From NCBI GenBank assembly GCA_014904845.1, contig MU119801.1, positions 1 to 18,638 on the forward strand: a stretch of DNA of 18,638 nucleotides. The letters run 5' to 3'. A program made the position numbers and the translations under genes. The notes under the pieces were generated by a model that saw only the letters and a program-made list of their open reading frames with translations, was not told the DNA's origin and made no database searches. Positions 1 to 8,645 of the stretch are shown piece by piece; positions within the stretch are counted from its first letter, which is position 1, and each line of letters begins with the position of its first letter. The DNA is from Acephala macrosclerotiorum (lineage: Eukaryota > Ascomycota > Leotiomycetes > Helotiales > Mollisiaceae).

Positions 1-1883
1 TAATTATATATTTATATAATATTATAAAATTATATTTTAATTTTTCGTACGAATTATTAATAATTTTATTTTTATTTTTATTGATTAATTTCAAATTAAA
101 AATACGAATATTAATATATTTAATAAAATCGAATTTAATAAATTAAAAAACTTTTTTTACGATCAAATTATTATTTTTTTTTTATTACAATTTTTCGAAC
201 GATATTTCAAATATAATAATTATATTTTTTTTTTATAATTATATTTTTTTTTTATAATTATATTTTTTTTTTATAATTATAATAAAAAATTTTTATTGAT
301 TTTTTTTTTGTTTATTATAAACGTTATAAGTATTTTATTTTTGTTTTCAATAATAATAATAAATGTATTATTAAAATTTTTATTATTATTTTCGTTTTTA
401 ATAAATTAATAGTATTTATTTTATTGTAGTTTTTTATTAAATATTTTTTTATTATTATATAATTTTTTCAATTGTTTTTAATCGTATTATTTTATTAGTA
501 ATTTATTGTTTAAATTTTTTTAATTTAATTTATTAAACGAAAAAAATATAAAAAATAATTTTTTATTAATAATTTTTTTATAAAATATATTGATTATATA
601 TATTTTTTTATTTGTTATTAATAATTTATATAATTTTTTTCAATTTTTTCTTTTTTATTAAACGTATATATTTATAAGAATTAATAAATTCAAAGTAAAT
701 TTCGTATTCGAATTATTTTTTATTGTAAATATATTTATAATTTAATATTCAATATATAAATATTATATTTTTTTAATAATTGTACGAATTATTTTAATTT
801 TTTTAATTATTAATAATTATTTTAAAATATATTTTAAAAATTAATAATATTAATACAATTTTATTTAATTTTATTAAATCGTTTATTAATTTAATTACTA
901 TTTATGAAATCAATTTTTTATCGATTTATTTATTAATAAACTCGTTTCGAATAATCTCGTAAATTTATTATAATAAAATGTAATATTTTTTTATTTTTTT
1001 TACGTTATTATAAATTTCAATAAAAATTTTTTTGATTTCAATTATTATTATTTTTATATATTATTAAAATTTTATAAACGAGAAATTTTTTTTTGTATTA
1101 TAAATAAAATAATTCGATAATTTTTAATATATATCGATTTAATATATTCGAAAAATATTTTATATTGTTTTTATAAATATATTTTTTAAAAATTTAATTA
1201 TTTGAAATATTATTATTAAATTTATTATTTATAAAATTAATTTTTCGTTTAAATATAAAATATTAATTATAATCGAATAATTAAATTTATAATTATTTTA
1301 TAAAGTAAATTTGAATTTTTTAAATAATTTATTGTATATTTAATAATAATAATAATATTTAATATTTATATTGTAATTTACATATTAAATTTTTTTTAAT
1401 AAATATTATATTAATAAATAATTGAATTATTAATATAATTATTATAATTCAATTTTAATAAAATAATTTTAAATTAAATTTTTTTTTATTAATATAATAA
1501 TATTTATAAATAGTTTTATTTTTATACGATTAAAATAATTTCATTTTTTTAAATCAAAATATTTTTAAAATTATTGAATTTTATGTCGATATACAAAAAC
1601 TCAAATAATATTAAACGAATTACTAATATTAAAATTTTATTTTTTTTATTTTTAATTTATTTTATTTAATATATTTTTTTAAAAAAAGAATTCTACGAAA
1701 ATATATATAAAAAAAAAAGAATTAAAACGAAAACGAAATTAATTATTACGTAGTAAAATACGTAATATAATATGTATTTTATAAATCGATATTAATAATT
1801 TTTTTTTTAAAAAAAATTTTTTTTTTTAATCGAATAAAATAAATTTTTTTTCAATTAAAAAAACGAATTTAAATATAAATCAA
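1..1883. other. Degenerate intergenic/repeat residue, left flank
   Basis: No gene, RNA gene or intact element is visible. The first kilobase is strongly T-rich on the + strand (for example 40 T to 16 A in 421-480), with C and G almost confined to CpG. Because C-to-T and G-to-A changes keep pyrimidines as pyrimidines and purines as purines, this skew probably reflects the ancestral sequence. A tandem repeat at 216-281 is listed separately. The rest is long A/T runs and short ATT/AAT repeats. Confidence 0.6.
216..281 (+). repeat. Perfect 19-bp tandem repeat, 3 copies plus 9 bp
   Basis: Units start at 216, 235 and 254, each being ATAATTATA followed by ten T. A fourth partial copy of 9 bp starts at 273. 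The three full copies are identical. The unit contains no C or G, so C-to-T mutation could not have altered it. The array may be old and protected by composition, or a recent slippage product. Confidence 0.85.
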
Positions 1884-1965
1884 TGAAAAAAAGCGTCTAA
1901 TTAAAAGAATATAAATAATTTACTATTATCACGTGATTTTTTATTGCTTGAAACCAAGAATAAAA
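1884..1965. other. Less-mutated island with CACGTG palindrome
   Basis: This short stretch keeps several non-CpG C and G residues (GCGTCTA near 1894, the 10-bp palindrome ATCACGTGAT at 1928-1937, and GCTTGAAACCAAG just after it, which contains the inverted repeat CTTG-AAAC-CAAG). The CpA and TpG steps inside CACGTG are the very dinucleotides that are nearly absent elsewhere. CACGTG is the general E-box bound by bHLH factors. No gene is attached to it here, so function cannot be claimed. It may be a fragment of a younger insertion or a chance survivor. Confidence 0.35.
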
Positions 1966-2021
1966 GAATTTTTTTAAATTTAATATTTATAAATTTCAAA
2001 TTAATTAAAAATTACGTATTT

Positions 2022-2070
2022 AAAATATTAAAAATATTAAAAATATTAAAAAAATATAAATATTAAAAAT
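2022..2070 (+). repeat. Short tandem array of a 9-bp AT unit
   Basis: ATTAAAAAT starts at 2027, 2036 and 2045 and again at 2062, with a slightly longer spacer before the last copy. It lies about 230 bp left of the 5' LTR. The same unit, as reverse complement and allowing G/A changes, occurs inside the element at 8134-8180. The unit is low complexity, so homology between the two is uncertain. Confidence 0.55.
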
Positions 2071-2296
2071 ACGTTTTAAAAATAGTTTATTTTCTCGATA
2101 AATTAAAATTGTATTAAATCGATATATGCGTAATATTCGATATATTGAAAATTTAATATATTCGTTTTATAAAAATATATTAATAATACGAAAAAATCGA
2201 ATAATTTAATATATTTTAAAATATTAATTAAAATCGAAATATTGTTAATATATTAATATAATAATTTAATAAGTATTATATAATTTAAATTGATTA

Positions 2297-2303
2297 ATTA
2301 TAA
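2297..2303. repeat. Candidate target-site duplication, left copy (attataa)
   Basis: The seven bases directly before the 5' LTR are ATTATAA, identical to the seven directly after the 3' LTR (8639-8645). Most Ty3 and Ty1 type elements make 4-6 bp duplications. Seven is therefore long, and either the boundary is off by a base or two or part of the match is chance. The pure A/T content weakens the evidence. Confidence 0.4.
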
Positions 2304-2538
2304 TATTATTATCGATTTAATCATATAATCATTTAAACGATCGATTAAATAATTCGAACTATAATTTTTATTGCTTTTAATAACAATTACTTTAATGTTT
2401 ATTTTTTAATTTTACGTTTACTCTATTTAATTATATAAATAAGTAAATACTTTCTCTAGAAAAAAATAAACAAAATTGAATTATTAATATTAGATTAAAA
2501 TTTTAATATTTCGTAATTTGTTTTCGAACGTTTCAATA
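2304..2538 (+). repeat. 5' long terminal repeat
   Basis: It aligns with 8403-8638 from end to end; alignment fails upstream of 2304 and downstream of 2538 even when only purine/pyrimidine class is compared. Over the best-aligned 223 bases I count about 26 transitions, one transversion and two small indels. This copy has lost G more often (about 10 sites where it has A and the 3' copy keeps G) than C (about 4 sites). It starts and ends with TA, as expected if canonical TG...CA ends suffered CpA-to-TpA change on both strands. A long shared motif, TTTAAACGATCGATTAAATA, starts at 2332. Confidence 0.88.
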
Positions 2539-2548
2539 CTAATTAGTA
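2537..2548. repeat. 12-bp palindrome at the LTR/leader junction
   Basis: TACTAATTAGTA is a perfect palindrome that straddles the inferred end of the 5' LTR. A tRNA primer binding site would be expected to start here, with TGG or a mutated form of it. No convincing match to a tRNA 3' end is visible in 2539-2570, so the priming mode stays unknown. Chance is possible in DNA of this composition. Confidence 0.4.
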
Positions 2549-3300
2549 ATTGAATTCGTTCGATTACAAAGTAATAAAATTATTTACGAAGAAACAATAA
2601 TTGAATAAAATCGATTAAATAAAAAAATTCAAATTGTACGCAATTTACTGATTTAATTAAACGTAAAAAAGAGTAGTTTTTACTTATACTAAAAGAAACT
2701 ATTAGATTTTTAAAGAATATTGCGATTTTACGCTCGTTTTATTTTTCTTCGATTTAAAATTGATTGATTTTTTACTTTACGCTTTATCGCGTATTAACAA
2801 CGAGTACTTTATTGTAATTTGTTAAATAATACTAAAAAAAAAAAAAAAAAAACAATTTTTACAAATTCAATACAAAAACTCGTCGAATCAATATATTTAC
2901 TAAGTATAATACGACTCGATAAAATGTTTTTCGAGAGTATAATTATACTTTCTCAAAATACGATTTTAATCAAAGAAAAAAATTTTTATTACTTTTTCTA
3001 TTTTTCGATTCGATACAATATACATTGAAATAAATACAAAGTTTTAAAGCGAAAAATAATCGAAATTATAGATTATAAATAGAATATAAAAAAGTATTTT
3101 TAAAATAAATAAAAAAAATATTTAAAAAAAAAAAAAATAAAAATACAAAAAAACAATTACATAAAACTTTACGAATAAACAAAATATAAATATCGAAAAA
3201 ACGATTTACTAAAGTTTTAAAAGTATTAACAAATATTGCAAATAAAAAAAACAATTAAAATAATCGCATAAAGAAATTGTAAAAATAAATTTAATAAGAA
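2539..3300 (+). other. Retrotransposon leader / start of internal domain
   Basis: This stretch follows the 5' LTR and should hold the primer binding site, untranslated leader and start of gag. It is richer in surviving C and G up to about 2815 (for example near 2640-2810) and then becomes A-rich, with a run of 19 A at 2834-2852. Short open frames at 2819-3028 (+) and 3066-3254 (-) consist almost only of K, N, I, F, L and Y codons. They have no domain pattern and are not considered genes. Confidence 0.55.
2834..2852 (+). repeat. Homopolymer of 19 A
   Basis: An uninterrupted run of 19 A lies in the leader or early gag part of the element. It could be an original A/G-rich tract in which every G became A, or a slippage product. 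Its length in an assembly may be unreliable. Confidence 0.8.
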
Positions 3301-4450
3301 ATTTCAATTTATAGAAAAATACAATCGATCTAAAAACAAAATAAACTCGAAAATTAGCGTTTTTTATTATTTCTATCGAAAAAATTAAAAAAATAGTATT
3401 AATACTTTCGAATTTTTTCTTTCAATTACTAAAACTTTCTACAAAACTTTTTATAGAGTAAACGATACTACTCGAACGTACGATACTCTAAAAACAATTC
3501 TAAAAACGCAATAAAACATTATTATTAAATTTGTCGTCAAAAAACGAAAAACTCGAAACGAAATTTATCGTTTCTATTATTATTAAAAACTAAAAAATTA
3601 CTAAAAAATTCTAATCGATTAATATACAATTTCAATCGCGAAAATCAAATAATATTTAATTTCAATAAAAAATTAATTACTCTTATAAAAATCTACGACA
3701 ACAAATTCAAATACTATAAAAAAAAAAATTTATTAAATATATTTATACGAGTATTTAAATATTTATATTTGAAAATAAACATTAAACTCGAAAACTATTG
3801 TAACGCGTTTTCGATTATATTTACTAATGAAATTAATAAATTTTATTATTAAAAACTCATTAAAAAAAATCTATTTTTCGATAAAATAATTGAAATTATA
3901 AAATCGAATTTCGAAATCAAAAAACGTTAAAACAAAATATTCAATTAATAAAATACAATTATATTTGCATTAATTCGAACGCAAAATTTAAATAAAACGA
4001 TTTTCAAATACTTCGAAATATTACATTAAAAATTGATCTAAAAATAATTTGATTTACGCTCGAATATACAAATAAAAATTATTATACAAAACAAATTTTA
4101 TTACGTTTATCGAAACGTACTAAAGTACTATTAAATACTTTTTCGATTTTTATCGAACTTTTAAACAATATACGAAAACGTTTATAATACGATTTCACTT
4201 TAAACAAAAATAAAAACAATTTTTAAAATTTTTATAATCGAAAAAAAAAAAGTTTATTAAAATATAATCGAATTATATTTCGCAAATTGCAAATATTACA
4301 ATAAAAATATTTAATATAACGATCGAATTAATTACAAAAAACTAATAATATATTAAAACGAAAAAAAATACTTCGTTTATAAGAATTCAAATTATTAAAA
4401 TACTCGCTATGCACTAAAAAAAAGAAAAAAAACGTACAACGATTTTAAAA
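3301..4450 (+). pseudogene. Degenerate gag-like region, strongly G-depleted
   Basis: By position this is where gag should be. A + strand frame from 3428 to about 3570, broken by an in-frame TAA at 3512, reads TFYKTFYRV near 3434-3460, then an L-x3-L-x2-Q stretch near 3488-3511, and soon KFVVKK. Allowing G-to-A losses (A to T, E to K, G or W codons to stops), this spacing resembles the retrotransposon gag family pattern of an aromatic F-x3-F segment, an L/Q-rich helix and a hydrophobic Y/F-V-x-x-F segment. This is a weak family match by eye, not a proven homology. No CCHC zinc knuckle could be recognised downstream. In seven sampled lines between 3301 and 3960, C outnumbers G 60 to 25, so the bottom strand took most of the C-to-T hits. 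Confidence 0.35.
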
Positions 4451-7400
4451 AATCGAAATCGTTTAATAAAAACAAAATAATTCAATTCGTAATTAAATTC
4501 AAAAAATTAAATTTTAATATTATTAAAAAATACGAACAATTTATTATTAAATTTACTAAAAAAAAAAATTTATACGAAAACGATATTACGCGATCGATTA
4601 ATTATTTTATAATATTTCACGATACAATTAATAAATCTAAAATTATCGAATTATTTGATCGTTAATCAATTTATTATACGATATCGAATATTATAATACA
4701 ATCGAAATCGTTTTCAATATTTATTAATACAAAAACGTATTTAATAAATCGCTACGTATTAAACGTTTTTATAAATATTATAATCGATATTAGTATCGTT
4801 TAACGATCGATTATCAATAAAAACTAGTATTTAATTTTTTAATAAATTCGAAACATTAAATTAAACGAATTTAAAATTAAAAAAATAATAATTAAATTTA
4901 AAATCAATAAAATTTTATTTTTTAAAATTATCAATATTAATACATTAATTAAACGTATTACGTTTTACGTAATTCTAATAAATATACTTTTTTTATTGTA
5001 TTTTCAAAATATAAACAAATTGCAAATTAAATTCGATAATTTTAATAATATATTTATTTAAAATAAACAATATACGCTTATTATTAAAGTATTTAAATAT
5101 TTTTAAATATTATTTAATTTACTCGAAAATTTAATTTATAGTAATTGTAAAATTTTTATAGTAGAAATCGATTTTATTATTTGTTATTTGATTAAAATAG
5201 AATTTAAATGATTATATAAACGTTTTAAATATTTATCGATTATTAAATTCGCGCGAATATTAAAATGTAAAAAATATTTTATAAATTTCAAAAAAATTAA
5301 AAAAATAATAAAATTTTATTAGTAATATCAAATAAATAATAAATTTCTCGATCGTTTTAAATTTATATTGCGTAACGATTATAATTTTAATTATTTTATT
5401 TATTTAAACGTATTATAAATCAATAAAAAATTAATATTTCAAATTGTAAATAAAATTACAATATTTTAAATTATGAAATTTTTTATAAATATATTAATAA
5501 AAAAAATATAAAACGTTTTTTAAACGTATTAAATCGACGTTTATTTTAAACTATTAATATTTACTATTTATAATTTTAAAACGAATTTCAATTTTAAAAA
5601 ATTTCGTAATAATACTAAAAATATAAATATCGATTTAAAAATTATATTAATAAAAATCTATAATTCGATTGATTTAATAAAAAAATACTACGTTTTATTA
5701 AAATGTACGTATAATATATTATTTCGAGAATTTTTCGATTTGTAAAAAAAAAAACGATTTCAAATAATAATTAAAATAATTATTAATACAATAAAATCGA
5801 ATAATATTATTTTTATATTTTTTGTTTTTAATATTTATTTTCGAATATTATAATAAAACGCGTTTGTAGTATTAATTACTATTAAAATTAAAGCGATAAA
5901 AAGTATAATAATTACAATTCGAGAATATTATATTATTCGTTAAATTAGTAACGTTTTACGAATAAAAAATAATCTATAAAATTATTATTTAATCGATTTA
6001 TTTTTAAATTTAAATGTATTTATTTAAAAAAAAAACAAAAAATAGAAAAAACTATATATATTTTTAATAATAAATAAAAAAATATATTAATTACAATTAT
6101 TAAATAAATTAAAAAATTTTCGTAGTATTGTAATAAAATTATTTTATTAAAACTTCAAATAATTTAAAAAATAATCAAAAAATTATTTATTAAAAAAAAA
6201 TTTACTAAAAAATCTAAATTTAAAATTAAACTTTTTTAGAAAAAGTTTAAAAATAGAAAAAAATATATTTGATTTACTTTACTCGATCGAAAAAACTTTA
6301 TATACTTCGAAAAAAAATTTATACTTATTTCAAATTGTAATAAAAATCTTTTTTTACGTTTTCAATTTCAATAAATATATTTATATAATAATTTGTATAA
6401 ATATAGAAATTTTCGAAATTTATTTAATCGAGAAAAAAACTAGAAATAAATAATTGTTTATAGATTTTTGTACAAAAAAATTATTATTACTTTAAGCGAT
6501 TTGTTCGTAGTTTCTCGTAAAAAAAAAATTAATAAATTAATCGCGAAAAAAGTCTTTGAATTGATTTTTAATAATTCGAAAAAAATTAATAATTAATGAA
6601 TCTTCGATTTAAAATTAATAAATGAAATCAAAAATATAAAAATAGTAATTTTATACGAGAAATCTCGTTTTATAATTTAAGTATTTAACAATAAAAACAA
6701 AAAAACAATATTGATTCAATTTTCGATTATTTAGCGCATTAATCAACGAATTATTATTGTTTTAATTTTATTTTTTAAATCTAAAAAAATCAATTTTTAT
6801 TTGAAAAATATTATTCAAATATACGTACAATTAATAATTTTATTAATACGTATTATTTTTATTAAATTTTCGAAGAAAATAACAAATAAATTTCTATTAA
6901 ACGTCGTTTTTAAAGTAATTAAATTTTTTTACGAAATTTTGAAAACGAAAATATATTAATATAAAACGTATAATATTTACTATAAAAATAAACTTTTAAT
7001 AAAATTTTCAATTTTCGATTTTTATTTATTTATTATAAAAAATAATTATATTTTATTCGAAATAATCGATATATAAATCGATAATACGCTTATTTTAAAA
7101 AATCAAATTTTTATAGAATTAAAGAATTTTGAGTTGTAAAAAATCAAATTACTAATTAAATTTATAAAGTTTTTTACGTCGAATATTTTTCTATTGTTCA
7201 ATGAATGCAAATTAGTAGTAAATAAAACTAGAAATAAAATTGTACTTTCGTAAAAAAAGTAAAATAAACGTTTAAATTTAATTAATTCGAAATTAAATTT
7301 CTATAAATAAACGTATCTCGAGTAATGTACTCGAGAAATATATATTAGTTTTATTTGTCAATCGAAAATTGCATACAATATATCGATAGTAATTTAATAT

Positions 7401-7900
7401 TAATATTTCGAAAAAAAGCAAATTGTAGCGTTAAATAAACGATTACAATAGCAAATAAACAATTTCGATTATAAACTTCGATTTTTTTATTTAAATTTAT
7501 ATTCAATGAAATTCTTTATTTTTGTAAATAATTTTTTTACTATAAATAAGAATTTCAATTCGTAAATCGAATATATTGTCGTTTTTAATAATAAAATTTA
7601 TAGCGATAAATAATTCGATTTACAAAGCAATTTACTTTATTAAAATTCAACGAAATATAAAAAAATTACTTGTACTATTTTAATTTTTGAATTATATATA
7701 ATAATAATAGAAATCGATATAAAGATTTCGATTTTTATTATTTTTGATTTTATTATAAAGCGATTTGAATTAAATTCAATTTTCGTAATTATTTATATCG
7801 ATTTTTTCTCTTTTTACAAGTGTATAATCAAATTCGATATTATTAAAAAAAAGCGTTTTATAATTGATATTATAATTATTAAACAATCGTATAAACGCAA
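4451..7900 (+). other. Retrotransposon interior, expected pol region, unreadable
   Basis: In an element of this size, protease, reverse transcriptase, RNase H and integrase should lie here. I looked for mutated forms of the aspartic protease D-S/T-G, reverse transcriptase Y-x-D-D and integrase zinc-finger motifs and found nothing that stands above the A/T background. The part around 4900-6250 is as poor in C and G as the flanks (about 2-12% in sampled lines), while both ends of the element are richer. From about 6500 rightward G begins to exceed C. Assignment to pol is by position only; a nested older insertion in the middle is also possible. Confidence 0.4.
7316..7336. repeat. Perfect 9-bp inverted repeat with 3-nt loop
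   Basis: TCTCGAGTA at 7316-7324, loop ATG, and TACTCGAGA at 7328-7336 form a perfect hairpin with two CTCGAG cores. The surrounding DNA is mutated, yet both arms agree at every base, including non-CpG C and G (CT and AG steps). It lies in the right part of the retrotransposon interior. It could be a palindromic remnant, a structured element of the RNA, or chance. Confidence 0.7.
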
Positions 7901-8133
7901 AAAAATTTTAAAAATTCGATAGATTATTAGAAATAGTAATTCAATTGATATTATAATCAAATTTAATATTAATAAAGTATTTGAATCGTTCGTTAGTATT
8001 AATCGTTTTAATATTAAAATACAAAGATAAGTGCAATGTTTTGAAGTCTAGAAATCAATCGACGAAAGCGAGAATAATAGAAAAAGCGATCGTTGAAAAG
8101 AATAGTATTAAAAAAAGAAACGTGTAATTGTTG

Positions 8134-8180
8134 TTTTAGTATTTTTAGTATTTTTCGATATTTTTAGTGTTTTTCGAGAG
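8134..8180 (+). repeat. Degenerate 9-10 bp tandem array
   Basis: Five successive units each begin with TTTT followed by AGTAT, AGTAT, CGATAT, AGTGT or CGAGAG. The spacing is 9-10 bp. It lies about 220 bp before the 3' LTR. The unit resembles, in reverse complement, the array at 2022-2070 outside the left LTR. Confidence 0.55.
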
Positions 8181-8391
8181 TAGAGTTTTCGATTAATTCG
8201 AAAATTATAAACATCGAATTTGAGAGAATTTTTTCAAGTTTAGTTTAATCGATTAAATATTACAATGTATAACGGCGATTAGTTTACGATTAAATTTCTT
8301 TTTAGTATTTGATAGTAAAACAGCGTATTAATAATCGTAGTAGTACTTTCTTTTGTATTTAATTTACGAGTTGAAAAAAGCGTTTTTTCTC

Positions 8392-8401
8392 AAAAAAAGA
8401 A
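8392..8401 (+). promoter_or_regulatory. Candidate polypurine tract (plus-strand primer site)
   Basis: AAAAAAAGAA, preceded by a pyrimidine-rich run, ends one base before the inferred start of the 3' LTR. LTR retrotransposons prime plus-strand DNA synthesis from a purine run at this place, so the position supports both the LTR boundary and the + orientation. A-runs are common here, so the sequence alone would not be convincing. Confidence 0.5.
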
Positions 8402-8402
8402 T

Positions 8403-8638
8403 TACTAGTATCGATTTAATTATGTGATCGTTTAAACGATCGATTAAATAATTCGAGTTATGATTTTTATTGCTCTTAGTAATAATTGCTTTAGTATCTA
8501 CTTTTTAATTTTACGTTTACTTTATTTAATTATATAAATAAATAAATGCTTTTTTTAAAAAAAATAAAAAAAAAATTGAATTATTAATATTAAATTAAGA
8601 TTTTAATACTTCGTAATTTGTTTTTGAACGTTTTAATA
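8403..8638 (+). repeat. 3' long terminal repeat
   Basis: It is the partner of 2304-2538. This copy has lost C more often (about 8 sites where it has T and the 5' copy keeps C) than G (about 4 sites), the opposite of its partner. Examples are GTGATCG here against ATAATCA in the left copy, and GAGTTATGA against GAACTATAA. It begins TACTAGTATCG and ends TTTTAATA. The two copies together preserve most ancestral C and G, because a base lost in one is often kept in the other. Confidence 0.88.
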
Positions 8639-8645
8639 ATTATAA
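8639..8645. repeat. Candidate target-site duplication, right copy (attataa)
   Basis: This ATTATAA directly follows the 3' LTR and equals the seven bases before the 5' LTR. The left copy entry gives the reservations about its length and composition. Confidence 0.4.

Larger units (their letters stand above)
7901..8402 (+). other. 3' part of internal domain, strongly C-depleted
   Basis: This stretch, just before the 3' LTR, is the richest in G in the window. In the six lines from 8041 to 8400, G outnumbers C 60 to 30 and most remaining C are in CpG. This is the reverse of the bias at 3301-4450: here the top strand took most of the C-to-T hits. By position it is the end of pol and the 3' untranslated part. 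No frame is open. A 9-10 bp tandem array sits at 8134-8180. Confidence 0.55.
2304..8638 (+). mobile_element. RIP-degraded LTR retrotransposon, about 6.3 kb
   Basis: Two direct repeats of about 235 bp bound a 5.9-kb interior, a size normal for a fungal Ty3 or Ty1 type retrotransposon. The repeats align at an offset of 6099-6100 bases. A purine run lies one base before the right repeat, where the plus-strand primer (polypurine tract) should be, and a gag-like relic lies near the left end; both indicate + orientation. No frame is open: protease, reverse transcriptase, RNase H and integrase motifs could not be recognised. The superfamily is therefore not decided, although the gag-like pattern slightly favours Ty3/gypsy. 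G+C is about 20-25% near both ends of the interior but falls to flank level in the middle (about 4900-6250). The flanks are much more depleted than the element's ends, so it probably entered an already mutated region. The element is dead. Confidence 0.85.

Noticed and set aside
1928..2060. Point-centromere CDEI-like motif (ATCACGTG) followed by AT-rich DNA
   Set aside because: No CDEIII-like sequence follows at the right distance, and point centromeres belong to budding yeasts, which do not show this mutation pattern.
2819..3028. 69-codon + strand open frame
   Set aside because: It starts at a non-ATG codon, begins with a lysine run from the 19-A tract, has no domain pattern, and lies in the retrotransposon leader.
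3066..3254. 62-codon minus-strand open frame rich in F, L and I
   Set aside because: It is the complement of A runs in the retrotransposon interior. Its hydrophobic content follows from T-rich codons and not from a membrane protein.
4275..4320. Possible CCHC zinc knuckle remnant in gag
   Set aside because: The nearest frame has a C and Y-for-C candidates, but the spacing is not C-x2-C-x4-H-x4-C.
8111..8634. Alternative 3' LTR start at 8123 (TGTAATTG after a purine run)
   Set aside because: It looks like a textbook polypurine tract plus TG start, but 8123-8402 has no matching sequence left of 2304, so the shared repeat begins only at 8403.
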